Positions 1 through 12,000 of a stretch of DNA of 64,000 bases are shown in pieces. The stretch spans positions 32,484 to 96,483 of the forward strand of contig JAVYIG010007842.1 in NCBI GenBank assembly GCA_035222895.1, read 5' to 3'. Made by a program: the position numbers and the translations under genes. The stretch's first letter is position 1. Each line of letters starts with the position of its first letter. Source of the DNA: Strongylocentrotus droebachiensis (lineage: Eukaryota > Echinodermata > Echinoidea > Camarodonta > Strongylocentrotidae). The notes below the pieces were generated by a model. It worked only from the letters and a program-made list of their open reading frames with translations, did no database searches and was not told where the DNA came from.

Positions 1-516
1 TATCAGTCTAGAGGGCTAATGGTCTCATTGGATGTTGGTCTTGTGGGCCATAGCCAGGGCAATCGCTCTACATCTCCCCTGTATTGTAATGGAACAAGCC
101 AATCATCTCAACATCAAAGATGGGAAACAGATGATTGCCAAAGACATCGCAACCATGTTTGATCATCCCACATCAGCACCATTTAATGACACCATCAACA
201 AGACCACTCGGAAACACCTCAAAATCATACCTTGACAGCATACAACGTGCCACAATCACATCTATATATGACAGACACACTTGTATGATTCAATACACAT
301 CCCACAAGCAGTACAGAGATGTACAACACCCGACAAGCACATCAAGGCTCTGTTTCAGGAAACGTGTTATCATTAACCGCCACAATCCTATGACAGATTC
401 AAACTCAGAAAGTCATATTTCAGTAGCTTGTGTCACCTTTCTCTAACTTGCTATTGATAACATGTTTAATGAACAAGGTCCAGATGAAGATGGAGAGGTG
501 CAATTAAGACATGTAC
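1..516 (-). other. Intron 3' of the last visible ADAMTS exon (partial)
   Basis: This begins with the donor gtacat at the exon border and runs off the window. The two short overlapping plus-strand open frames here have no recognisable content. I see no exon, repeat or RNA gene. Confidence 0.6.
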
Positions 517-641
517 CTGGTGAGGAGGACGGCGGTGTCATAGTGATGAGGGTGACTGTCCTCCGCCTGATTCTGCTGCTGCTGCCAGGCGCAGAAGTTC
601 TTGAGGGTCATGGGAGCATTGGAGGAGATGTGAGGTCCATC
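517..641 (-). CDS. ADAMTS9/20-like metalloprotease, catalytic-domain exon 3 (last visible)
   Basis: This 125-bp exon has acceptor tatttttgcag|GAT and donor ACCAG|gtacat. It encodes 41 codons plus two bases: [20 protein letters not shown], then [21 protein letters not shown]. The pattern D-G-P-x-I-S-x-N-A-x-x-T-L-K-N-F-C-x-W-Q, then [10 protein letters not shown], is what I recall from vertebrate ADAMTS9/ADAMTS20, and is the main reason for placing the gene in that subfamily. The following exon should begin with a Q-D-I-C-like block and then carry HExxHxxGxxH; it lies beyond the left edge. The family cleaves large aggregating proteoglycans such as versican, so a secreted matrix protease is expected. 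The subfamily call was made by eye. Confidence 0.94.
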
Positions 642-767
642 CTGCAAAAATATGAACAAATATAAATATAATTGATTATAAGATCTTACGAAGAGACTGC
701 TTGCTACTTGGAATGCTGTGGATCATTATGGAGAGTGTCCAGAGAAGGGGGTTCAAAGTTTAGAGGA

Positions 768-975
768 GGCGCGATAGCTCAGTCGGTAGAGCAGTGGTCT
801 CGTAATCTGGTAACCCGGGTTCGAAACCAAGGCGATGTGCTAGTGCCCTTTGGTAAGGCATTAAACCTCATTACCAGGTCTCTCGGAGAAGACCTTAAGC
901 TGTCGGTCCTCTGGTTGCTTACTAACAAGCATTAATGCTTTCTTAGCAGTCAGGTTAATAACCACCACTACATTT
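768..975 (+). mobile_element. tRNA-derived SINE
   Basis: The first ~75 bases carry an RNA polymerase III A box (TAGCTCAGTCGGTAGAGC, 775-792) and B box (GGGTTCGAAACC, 817-828), with a seven-base acceptor-like lead. The anticodon stem does not pair and the 3' acceptor strand is missing, so this is not a working tRNA. It is followed by about 140 bases of non-tRNA body containing TTAAGCTGTCGGTCC and GGTTGCTTACTAACAAGC, which resemble tails I remember from echinoderm tRNA-SINEs. The 3' end near 975 is approximate, and no long poly-A is visible. It lies antisense to the ADAMTS gene. Confidence 0.8.
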
Positions 976-2123
976 CTTCACATACTTGATAAAACCTAAA
1001 AAGGTCAAAGGGTAAATGTTGTTCTGCCCAATGCATCCCTTGTTCTGTTTTTCCCTCTATATGCCTATCCTATCTCATCCTCTTTAAATTATTTTAAAAA
1101 GTGTTCGGCAGGAATGACAAGTCCCTCGTTATCCGATGGATAAAAACCTATTTGCCTCTAATTGGACGGGATTTTATATTTCAATTCTTCATTAATCTAA
1201 TACTTCCAGCTGAAGTACCGGTAATAATTTTAAGTCCCTGGAATGGATGACTGTCGCATCGCAGTCATTTGATTGAGAGTGCAATAATATGTATAAACTC
1301 ATGACAACCAAGGCCTCTTTCAAAGATTGATGGATTTAAAATGATAAGTAATGACAGGTAATGATAGGTAATTTCCATCTTTCCAAATCAATGTAAGAAT
1401 TTCTTATTTTAGGGGAAAGTTTTAATACATGTCATCCGCTCAATTCAAGCAGAAGAAAAGAACTACCTATGAAATCATCTCTCCATTTCCTTACTTTCCT
1501 TTATCACAATCAGTGATATGGCCTTTCATGAACTTCACTAACACACTCACTGTTTTCTTCCCTACTTCACTGTCTTTCCTCAAGATATTAATACCTTCCT
1601 CTTTGAGTGACGGGTCAAATACGCATGGGTTTCCTGTGCAATCAATGAATGTCTCGCGATTTCCGACAGGCAAGGTGGGAACCGGAGGGGGTGTAGTAAA
1701 TTCATCTTCACATTTTTACAGATATATCATGACTCAAGCGACAGATATATCACATCCCATTAAACCAGTGATCTCATAGCCTAGGCTGTAATTGTCAGCT
1801 CACTGCAAGGTAAGTTATAATCTGTTGCATCAAAAAATGTTGAAACTTTTGATGGATTGCCATTGGGATATGTGGGTAACCATTTTCGAGAGACACAACA
1901 GATGATCTACTGATAATATCTCTACAGGTGGTGTCAGGTTTTGTTACTAAATTAAGCAAGTATTTTCCGTCTGCAGCATGATACCTTGGAATATCTTTGC
2001 CAATCAAAGGAAAATAACATACAAAGTTTGATATTTGAACATATTTTGAAGGAATAAACCAACAACAGGATGACCCTTTCTGTCAGTGCTAATGGCATAC
2101 AGGGACCTCTCTCAAAAAAAGTG

Positions 2124-2168
2124 TTGCGACTGATCCAAATTGATTGCAAGTACTCCAATCAGTCGCAA
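2124..2168. repeat. Inverted repeat, TTGCGACTGAT family, copy 1
   Basis: Arms TTGCGACTGAT (2124-2134) and ATCAGTCGCAA (2158-2168) enclose a CCAAATTGATTGCAAG-containing loop. The left arm and loop resemble the sequence at 45553-45580, so the two are probably remnants of one dispersed repeat. Confidence 0.6.
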
Positions 2169-2685
2169 ACTTAGCATCTCCCATGTTGCTACTCATTTTA
2201 ATCTCAAGTTAACTTGCAATCAATGACAATGGGATCTTTATAAGATGCTGCCTAGTCTTCATAGACAATCTTACAGATTAGTCTGTATATTTGAAGCACA
2301 TTGTGCAAATACTTTGAAAAGCAAAAATGAACAGTGGTTTGTTCATGCTGTCTTTACATTGTGAGATATGCAACCAACTAATGGAATTAAAAAGTAATTA
2401 AAATGTAATCATTTCATATCGTTATGCAAATCCCTCGACACAAAGCTACCATAGTGTAAAAAAACCATCACAGATTAATTTTCAATTACTGCCCGGGCAT
2501 AGGCAGTTTATGGCTATGTTTTCTGTGATATTATGTCTAGCTTTTCATTACATTTGTTAAATTGAATTTGATTGTAAAGCTTGCTTTTGGACAGTAGTTG
2601 GAGAGACTAAAAGAGGATTATGTACACAATGCTTCCAATTTCCTTTCAGCTGGTCACCATGGCAACCATATACATTGCTACTTAC

Positions 2686-2769
2686 ATTTACATTCTGCAG
2701 TATTCTGAGCTCCACTAATGTCACGTTGATGGCATTGCCTATACTGGGATCCCGGAATATCCTGTTCAC
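2686..2769 (-). CDS. ADAMTS9/20-like metalloprotease, catalytic-domain exon 2
   Basis: This 84-bp exon is phase 0 at both ends, with acceptor atttgacag|GTG and donor AAT|gtaagt. Its 28 codons read VNRIFRDPSIGNAINVTLVE, then LRILQNVN. The D-P-S-I-G-N motif followed by a V-x-L-V strand is a hallmark of the first third of the ADAMTS reprolysin domain. NVT is a possible N-glycosylation site. It joins in frame to the exon at 5834-6011 upstream and to the one at 517-641 downstream. The reading frame continues past the donor into the intron without a stop until about 2557, but that extension resembles no ADAMTS sequence and is treated as intron. Confidence 0.92.
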
Positions 2770-5700
2770 CTGTCAAATAAAAAATGAAATAAATCAGAGA
2801 TTAAACATTGCCAGCATAATACCATCCATCAATATGATCCATCAAACTAATTCTATCTGAATTGAACTCCAAACAATTATTGCTTTTTTAATCTTTACTC
2901 TGAAAACACAAAAGTACAGACAGAATCTAGGTTATCGACCTTATGGGGTTCTGGAGAGTTACAGATAAATGGAAAATGTCTTCAAAAATACCTGAAACAG
3001 ATCTGCTCATGAATCTAGAAATAATATTTACCACTACAAAGAGACCCTTTTTTTGTATTCATCAAATCTCATAGGGCCTATATGCTTTAGTGATACTTAT
3101 CAATAGCAGATCTTGAACTTTTTTGGATTATCATTATTTTATCACAAACTAAAAATATATAAAAACACAATCATATTATTTATATAATAAATTTACATTT
3201 CTTGACAGGTTCTTTGGAATTCAGAAGAAAAAGGCCCTAATTGCCCTGGCCGCATAAGCATTTTTGTGAATGGCTCCAAATTAGGATTAAATTGGTCTGG
3301 TTAGCTTGTGGTCACGTTAGCTCATTAATCCTTATCGGTCTTGCTCACACTTCTCTCCTCCACTCTCCCCCTCTCCCCTTCACTCTTGCTGCGATTATTC
3401 GTCATTACTGAACACACAAAAGAGGGAGTCAAACGATTGGGGGTCGCCCCGCTGGTCAGGGGTTAATCCTGGAGGTCAAGATCTGTGTTAGCTTTGACCA
3501 TGTGGGTCGGGAACAGGTGGTATAGCATGACGGAGCCACATGGTGTGAGGCGAGGAAACGCACTCTGCAAGACGTCCGTCCCCATCGACCCGGCCAGCCA
3601 GACCATGGAGAGTCACAGGGCTCTTACTCACTGGAGTCTCTACAGCTAGTGCAGACAAGATCTCATATGGGGCAGGCAGGATTCCCTTTAATACCATGAA
3701 CCTTTACTTATTACTGGCATATATCTGCCTAAGGAATGCACAATAAAAAAGGATCCTGTGGTTTTTGTACTACAAATTATTAGGTAATTTGCCATTTTCA
3801 AGCCAAAAAAAATCTGATTTTCAAATTCACATTAGATGTTATGTAGGGACACTATTCTGCAACAGCCTGCAAAACATTGTACTTACAAAGCATAAAGTAG
3901 TTTGAACATATTTGAAACAGTAAGCTTTTTATCAGATTATATCAAAGATGAGACACTCCACCTTTTTTTTGGGGGGGGGGGGACATAGGATCTTTTCAAT
4001 AACAGTACTGAATTCTTAAAAAATTGTCATACTAGTTCCCAATTTCATTTTTTCTTCTCCATATGATAACTGACTGTCAGAATAAGACACAACATGACTC
4101 TGGTACAACTGCATATGTTGATACTCGCTAAAAGATTCTGTCACTGTTCAATACCTACGAGGTGAAAAATATTGTAACATTTCCAACTTTTTTGTTTTGA
4201 TTTTGCGCTGCATGGCCAAACAGTGCTGGCATTTACCGACACCCTCAGTGAACCAGAGAACTCCTCCTCCACAGTCTGCATAGCTTGTTTGTAATCAGAG
4301 TATACAGGAATGGAATCACTTAAAAATGATTTTCATTTCTGGGTCATCAATTCTCCATGTGTGGCGGATCACAACAAACTACAAAAGATGGCTGAAAATA
4401 ACAAGCTTTGGGGGTTTTCTGCTCTAGAAAACAAAAGAATAATCGTCACATAGCACACACTCATCGCCCTGGATTTGGGTCAAAGGGAGAACCTTTTCAG
4501 CTGTGAAATAGAATTGCTATTTAGAGTTCTGGTGCAAAAAACCTAAGTGCTCTAAAGTGCCACAGTTTTGTGTTTTCCCTTGAAAATAATTTCTAAAAGG
4601 CCTTATATTAATACTATTTATATGAAGTTTTAAGAATACTTATGAGCTGCATTAAGTGTGACCGATGGAGAAGAAGTCTGCGTATGGAAGCAGAGACTAG
4701 ATCTAGCAGGGGCTTGAGGGATGTCCTAGTTAGTGTGTCTTCAGAGACAATGTATCTGATGTCACACATGTGGATCTTGTCGGGGCACCTTTGCCCCCCC
4801 CCCCCCCCCCTAAAACACTACCCGTCTCAATCAGGACCCGTGACCCTACTTGACACGTCGTTACACAAATTATGAAGTTTGATCTCTCTCTAAACTCACT
4901 CCACATTCCTTTCACCGCATCAGACATGCATTTTTCAAAAGACAAGAACAGTGTCAAAAATTAAAGCCAGGTTTGGGGTGGAAAATAACAAAAATATCGC
5001 CCAGGTACACAAGACATCCCATTGGATGAACTTTGCCTCGGAGGACTCAAGAGATGCGGTCCGAGACCAGGGGAAGATGGGGAAGCCTTAAGATGCAAGG
5101 TAGGGGGTCAAGTGTTTTTGTGAAGTGGTTCTTACCTTAGGAAGAGGACGGGGAGGAAAGCAAAATATCACGTGCGAGAAGCCTTTAAACATGTGAGAAT
5201 TTATAGATTTATGACTTCACGGTGCTCAATGTACCTACAGTAATATTGTGGCTGTGTTATCCATGGATGGTTTAAGTTCTTTTTAGGAGATGGACAAAAT
5301 GAACAAATACAATCACCCATTATTAGCAGAGGGAGGAAATGAATCAAATTAATGTATGAGCAATTTATCAATTAATCAATTTTGAACCAACAAATGGAGC
5401 TATGAAATTTTTGATGGTGCCTTCTGGCATATCTGGCGCTCATGGTGCTTCACTCCTCTAAAAAGTCTCATAAAAGTTATTGCTCTAGCCAATGTACTGA
5501 TTTAAAGTCTAACAGTTTATTTCCATGATTCTTTTGGTGGTTTCGTAGGAGGAAACAGATGCTTTGATGCTCAAATAAAATATTTGCTAGGTGTCGAGGA
5601 GTGATGATATATGGGAACAAGGAGGGATTTAGCTAAGGAAGATCCAAAACAGCTAGTTAAACCAAAACAGAGCCCTGATAAAAATAAAGAAATACATAGA

Positions 5701-5833
5701 AATACTGCAACAAAATATCACTTTTCAACAGCAAATGCAAAATAAGCTTCTATTTAAAATAATATATATACAATGGTCTCAGAAATGTCTTTATGATTAT
5801 GATCTTTATGATTTCAGCAAAATTAGAACATAC
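2770..5833 (-). other. ADAMTS intron, 3.1 kb
   Basis: This AT-rich intron contains a T8/G12 tract (about 3963-3983) and a C17 tract (4794-4810). A more GC-rich patch at about 3420-3690 has no recognised content. I see no exon and no complete mobile element. Confidence 0.7.
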
Positions 5834-6011
5834 CACTGCAACCAGAGTCAAGACGTAAAGTTGAACTCCTCCTCCATGATGTTCCACCATCTTATGATCC
5901 GCAACCACCATCAACTCCAGGTACCTCTCATAAGAGATGAACCGTTTCCCTCGATGATGCGGTTGGGTGGAGTCTGAGGTGTTCTCTGTCTTGCTTTCTT
6001 TCCATTGGAGG
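5834..6011 (-). CDS. ADAMTS9/20-like metalloprotease, furin site and catalytic-domain start
   Basis: This 178-bp exon has acceptor tgttgacag|C and donor GTG|gtatgt. It encodes the propeptide end (LQWKESKTENTSDSTQPHH), the proprotein-convertase site RGKR, and the start of the reprolysin (M12B) domain: FISYERYLELMVVADHKMV, then EHHGGGVQLYVLTLVAV. The arrangement of RxKR followed closely by a Y-L-E-x-x-V-V-A-D motif is diagnostic of ADAMTS proteins, and the FISY spacing resembles ADAMTS9/ADAMTS20. Furin cleavage after RGKR would release the active enzyme in the secretory pathway or at the cell surface. NTS is a possible glycosylation site. The exon starts in phase 2 and ends in phase 0, matching the next exon at 2686-2769. 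Confidence 0.93.
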
Positions 6012-8960
6012 CTGTCAACAAATAGAAGAAAAATAGATTAAACAAATAATCAATGAAAATCTGTTGATTTCTGACAGAAGATTTTGGGAGCCTTTATCTT
6101 TGAAACATATTTGGAAAAGAAAAATGAAATGTATTTAGATATTTTTGATACTTTTAGCCTTTCTTAGACTAAGGTTTTCACTCAAGCTCACAAATTAAAG
6201 CACTGGAAACAAGATCATACAATTCAAATTTTCAAAATCATAAATTTCATACAACAACACAACAAAACTGCTTGAGATTTGAATATACCAAATGAAATGT
6301 TTTTAATTGAACTTATGAACTTGAACATGTATGCTGACAACTTGTTAAACAAACTAAATGTCTATAATTGATTTCACAAAATGTACAAACAACCCAAAAT
6401 ATAACCAATGTGATTTCTCTTCAAAGACAGACATATGTTTGAACAAAAAATAACCTCACATTGGTTCAGAGGTGCCAAAGCCAAATATTGACATTTTATA
6501 TGGGAATGCTTTGTTGTAGCAATAATTCAAAATTTTGTTGACACCCTTTTATCAACCGCTGAATGAGCCCCAAGCCGAGAGCAGCTAGCTATGAATGGAG
6601 TGTTGGGGAATGTCAACCAGCAATTGACTGGTCTTGAGTTGGGAGGGATGCAGCGGTCCGATTGTATTTAGAGTGTTAAGAGGGGTTGGGAAAGATTAAA
6701 AATGACAAAGATAAGAATTTAACTTTGAAATTGTCGGGTAGTGAAGCATTGTTGAAGGGATAGACCTCCTCCCGAGACTGACAATGATTCACATTTTCCT
6801 TCAACTCACACTTGGAATGCCAGATATTTATATCCACTCTGCCTCAGAGTTTCCCTACTTTGTGTGTACATAAATGTCAGCTGAAATTCTATGGCACAAG
6901 TGCAAGCAAAAACAAAGATGGCCATGATCAATGTTTTAAATTGAGTAACAGAATTTCATTTCAACTAAATTTTGTTAGTCATCAGACAGGCAACATATTT
7001 TCCTCTTCCTATCTTAACAGCATTAAAATCAATTAACTATTATACAAATCTTTTACATTCCGATCTTGAAACATGTCCTTCTTATCAGAGTTATCAGAAA
7101 GTTTTATGAAGTACCGGTATGTGAGAAAAGGAGACACAAATGCCATTACGAACTGCTATGAACGCTGTACGAACGATTTTCAGACAATGAAAATTCGGGA
7201 AGACAATGGAAAAACAGAGATTTGTACGAACGCATCGTTCGTACAAACCTTTGTGACTGTAGCTTAACACTACCCTTTGAATGATTCCTTTAAAAGTTGT
7301 TTTTACGATACTTTACTTCATCAGAACCCCTGAGATGACAGGAAATAACAAGGCTGGTGTTGCATCATGAGTTGGATAGAAATTGACTGTATGAATTGAC
7401 TAGGTCCCTAGATCTTGGCACAAAAATGTCTTAATTATAACTGTTCAGACATGCTACTGTAAATTACCCCAGCATCACAGCAAAAATATTTAAAAAAATC
7501 ATGTGTAAGTGAGTGGCAAGTGAGAAAAAAGAACAGCTGTGTGTTTTACAAAGCAAAGATCATATATGCAGAATGTGTGATCTCTATATTTAAAGTAAAA
7601 CAGTTTTATGAAGAGCACTACAATTAGTTTCATACCTGTACTTAGGTTTGTAATTTGAAGTATGTGAAAATTGGTATGTCCCGATTTATGTTTCTTGAGA
7701 ATGTGAATATCAAAAGCTTAAAACCCTAATTCAAACAGTCCATCTTTCATTTTTGAGGAACTATAAACACAAAAAACATCATATTTACTAGGGGTATGAA
7801 TAATTCAGTTGTGAACTGTTTGTCATTTCATTGTGCTGCTGGATTATTTTCTAAGGTGGTTTAGCGCACCATGTCGGTATGAAGATGTAGGTTTATATTT
7901 TGCAAGAAATAAAGGCAATTACATACCTTATTAATCAGAACTGATGAAAGAATTTCAATGCAGACAAAAGTATAACAGATTCTAAACATCTAGCCATACA
8001 CTGATCACTAATAATTTGTATTGGTTTCAAGTATTATTGTAATGATTTGCTTTTGAATATTGTATATTTTATTGTAATATTATCAGTATGGTGGTTTTGA
8101 TATTGCCTTTTACACATAGTATCAAAGTTTCAAAGTAAGCCCATTCTCTGAATATCACACATCAAATAAAAGTCTAGCATTGCAAAAACAGGCCCCTGCA
8201 CAAAACAAACAAAGTTCACATTTTTTGCAACACACAAGTGTTGGTTTTATTACCGGTAAAATATTGTTTTCTCATCTCCTCACATAAAAGGTTTGTCCAG
8301 CGTTCAAGTTTATTTTTGATTTGTCTAGAAGCTGCGCGGGGGAAGCACTTCTCCATTGACAAACGTAAACTTGGGTTTTTAAATAGCACAAGACCTTGCT
8401 GAGGCAATGTAGAGTCAAAACCAATCTGTGGGGTGTATACGTATTGATGTTTACACAGAGTGCATTTTATAAACTGTTTTGGGTGAGCAATGAGAGCAAG
8501 GGCAATGTGAATGAGGCACTCAATGAGAACACACTTTGATGAACGTGTTAAGTGATAATCATCGGCTTAACATGTACAAATGAAACATGGAAATATTTCA
8601 TAAGGAGCGAACGAATGCATTCTTGCTGCATGAAATCTCAATACCACGCTTCTTTTGTTAGAGAGCACAAAACCTAATTGAAATACCTGTCCTTGAATTA
8701 TCAGAAGGCGGCAGAAATTAGAGGTATACAATCAAGTGGATTTTTTTTTCATTTTGCAATTCTATGAATTTTTTTTTGGCGTCTGGAATTGAATGTTCAT
8801 AATTCCATGACTTAACATCAATATGTTCCACACAAAATGTTATTCTGAAAGCAAATTGGCAAAGCTCTGGCTTATACAGATAACATTAAAATAACATGTA
8901 AAAAACGCAGATGATATCAAAATATTTTGAATTTAGAATCAAATCTAATAATAAATGTAC
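6012..8960 (-). other. ADAMTS intron, 2.9 kb
   Basis: This AT-rich intron has a perfect 12-bp-arm hairpin at 7221-7247 and TACCGGTA palindromes at 7112 and 8251. No gene is seen. Confidence 0.7.
7221..7247. repeat. Perfect short hairpin TTTGTACGAACG/CGTTCGTACAAA
   Basis: Two perfect 12-bp arms (7221-7232 and 7236-7247) are separated by CAT. A further GTACGAACG lies about 50 bases upstream, near 7167, so the motif is locally repeated. It could be the core of a decayed foldback element or a transcribed hairpin. It is too short for a typical animal pre-miRNA. Confidence 0.7.
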
Positions 8961-9051
8961 CTGTTTTGTATGCTTTGGATAAGACTGTAGACTTGGCCCG
9001 CAAGACCATCAGGTTTAGATGAAGAAGTAGGGGCTTTCACAGAGTCTTCAT
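8961..9051 (-). CDS. ADAMTS9/20-like metalloprotease, propeptide linker exon
   Basis: This 91-bp exon has acceptor tttaaacag|AT and donor AACAG|gtacat. Read in the phase set by its neighbours it is open through 29 full codons: EDSVKAPTSSSKPDGLAGQ, then VYSLIQSIQN. This is the variable, Ser/Pro-rich and predicted-helical stretch between the cysteine switch and the furin site, which is poorly conserved between ADAMTS proteins. Recognition therefore rests on splice sites and phase: it takes two bases from a phase-1 partner (59656-59824) and leaves two bases for the phase-2 start of the exon at 5834-6011. The fit on both sides is strong evidence. Alternative exons inside the 50.6-kb upstream intron cannot be excluded. 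Confidence 0.75.
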
Positions 9052-12000
9052 CTGTTTAAAAAAGAAAACAGGGAAAAAAAGTTCATTAAACATCAGAATT
9101 AATCTTATTTACACTGAAAATCTTTCATGAATGTTTTTTTTTTTTTTTAATTTACATTTGATAATCATCAATTTAATCGTTTTATTACTATGTGTCAATA
9201 AAGTAATCAAAACAGTTTTTATAGAGAATTAACATAACTTATTTTAAAGTTTTATCTGTCCCTGGCCATGGTGTTTGACCCAAGATCTAAATCGCACTAA
9301 ATTTATGTAAACCGACAACATTTCCTATCACATACATGTAAAAATATCCAACTTAATTCAATCGTATCCATGTGAATTGATCAAAACATGTTAGGCAAAT
9401 CTTTCAATGGAATCACTTGTCCATGCTAATTGATGAAACCCTGTGAAAATGTTATGCTTATTCTTATTAAGAAGTTGACCATACGCCAAATCAGAGAATC
9501 CTGTCTGTGATAGATTAATGACCCCGAGACATCTCTGAACCACGTCCTACTACTAAATATATCAGGCATTTTCCTACTCATGTACTTTCTCCCTTCCATA
9601 GTATCTCAATCATTTATAAATGTATTTATTTATTATAAACAAATAAAAGAATATCTCACATTTCAAGCTTAAAACACTCAAGTCATCTCAAAAAAATTAA
9701 CCACACACCACACAACTTATTTCATCTTTCATCAACAGTTCCCAAGTAAATAGATTCTTTAATACACAACAACATTTAGGACTGACCAACACTTCAATCT
9801 GATTTGAATCTCAACACTTTCTTTCATCATACCTATGTGCATCGTTGCTCCTGAGGAGGGAGAACGAAGAGGAACCCTATGGTAACCATGGATACGATAC
9901 TTGATCAGAGGAAGGGGCTCCCTTACTCATCCTCTGCTTACAATCAAAAATATGATTTTTACGAGGAACGAGGGTATATGTTACTTTCCCCAGGAGTGGC
10001 TGGCTCTTAACAATATAAATGGGTCTCACTTCTAATCATGGTGGTTTGATTAACATGAATGTGTCTTACTTCTTTGTCATAATGGTTCAATTTTTCACAT
10101 GCATTTAGAGAACAAGAGCTTATTCAAAATGTCAAGTGAAAATTTGCATAGTTTTAGGACCCATTTACTACATGGGCTTTTTAAAAAGAACTGTACAGGT
10201 TCAATTAAAAAATCATTTGAATGCAATATTTGACATCAGTTCGTTCCTTCAAGGGACCTTTAAGAACGTGTAGTGGTAGTTTATGAATAAAGCGTTAAAA
10301 ACCCAACCAATTTCATAATTGACCTTTACAGAAAAGCTGAATGTGATTATTCTACATAGATTTCATTGGGTCATACTTTGTATGTTAAGTCAGTAATCCT
10401 TATATTCAGTCGAACATTTGTATTATGACTAACTTAATCATTGCGATGAAGATCATCCTTTGCATTGACCTCAATACTCTCAATAGTAAATAGTACCAAA
10501 ATGACTTCATGGCAGATTAACCCAGGCCTGACCAAGTTATCCGATAAAGTCTACTGTTGCTATTACTAATCATGCCTCATCACAAATACAGTGAATTATC
10601 TTCCAAAAATCCACATTTCCATTCTAATCCCAATGAGAAAATTTCCCCCGTACCAACCGAAAGATCCTGAATTTAAACTGCATGAACTTTTGATTTCTAA
10701 ACAAGTGGCACATCTGCCATAACTGACAGTCCTGTTGAACTTGATAGGAGGATGATTCATACTTTGGTTACTTGTCAACCTCATTTTTCATCAGGTCTTT
10801 GATGCTGGTGTCCCCACGTAGCAGTTAAAGTGGGAACGGACACCTGTAGAGGGGAATCCACAGGGTGGCATGCAGATTAGTTCCTAGATCCATTCACCTG
10901 TCTAGTCTAACAGCCATTTCTGCCACAGACTTATTTCTAGTTTATAACAAGAGTGCTCAGGTGGAAACAGTTGACCAGTATTCCAAAATCGTATGCATTC
11001 ACCTGTGTATTGAGGTAAGCTTATAGTTGGCAGGGCCGGCTAAGGATAACAAAATTCTTCAATTATCTTATCCATGCTTTGTACATTAAAATAATTGAAG
11101 CAAAAAAAACAGAGCTGGGGAAAACTGCAGCTGAAAGCCCCTGAAAATGATTAAAGGGACACCATTCAATATTTCTTTCAATGAAGGGGTTATAAATGCA
11201 TAAAATCTCTAAGTCAGGATCAGATTAAAAGTAGCCCTCAAAACTATGAATAAAATTGTGTCCCCCTCTATCAAATAAACCCTCCCTCCCCCAACCCATT
11301 TTATATATTGTATTTTTAAGAAGGGAGACGCAGGGGTGGTCTTTAAACCAAATTTGTTGAAGAGGACCCTTTTGTAAAGACACCTGTATAGTCCTATCTT
11401 TTGGGTCATGTGGATAAGCTTCTCTTATCCATCCACCTGTCCAGTATGTTAGGTCCATGGTTACACACCTCCAATGCAGATACAAGTATGCTGAATGCAG
11501 GCCTATATTCGATAACGCTGATCTTATGGACAGGGAGAATATCTGGGCCTGCAATAAGGGTCATCTCAAATAGAAAGGTACAAGCTCTTCAAATGAATTG
11601 TGTTCTCATTCTACACTTGCATATGCCCTAGATATTCCTTTTAAAGGGACTACAAAATAATATGGTTGCAAGAAATAGTACCGGTAAAGATGATTTTCGC
11701 CTGTAGTGTAATGGCAGCATCACAAAAAGGTCTTATGGGATAAAAAGAAGTTAAATTGGACTAAAGTATCAGACAACTATTTTGTCACTTTAGATTTTCA
11801 AAATGTTTAAGCTGGACCTTGGGTTCAAAAGTTGAACAGTTCAAAGTGGGCCTACAATGTTTTTCAGTTGAAATGCAAATTACTGTTACTAACAGAGTCT
11901 GAATGTCCATCATCACAAACCAGAGTGTTTCACACATACATCAGTAGTTTGTCTAGAATCACTCATACTGTAAGCATGCAAACATATGTAGAGGTTCATT

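Larger units (their letters stand above)
642..2685 (-). other. ADAMTS intron, 2.0 kb, with a SINE and a foldback repeat
   Basis: The intron lies between phase-0 exon ends. It contains the tRNA-derived SINE (about 768-975) and a TTGCGACTGAT inverted repeat (2124-2168). A 60-codon minus-strand open frame at 1491-1673 is present but unrecognised. The remainder is AT-rich with no gene seen. Confidence 0.7.

Noticed and set aside
768..840. Functional tRNA gene (Thr-like CGT anticodon)
   Set aside because: A and B boxes are present, but the anticodon stem does not pair, no matching 3' acceptor strand follows, and a SINE-type body continues downstream.
1491..1673. Minus-strand 60-codon open frame as an extra ADAMTS exon
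   Set aside because: It reads plausibly as protein but matches nothing in the family. The flanking exons at 2686 and 517 already join in phase 0 without it.
2557..2685. Extension of the ADAMTS frame beyond 2686
   Set aside because: A strong donor (gtaagt) sits at the end of the recognised motif, and the following residues do not resemble ADAMTS. It is intron that happens to stay open.
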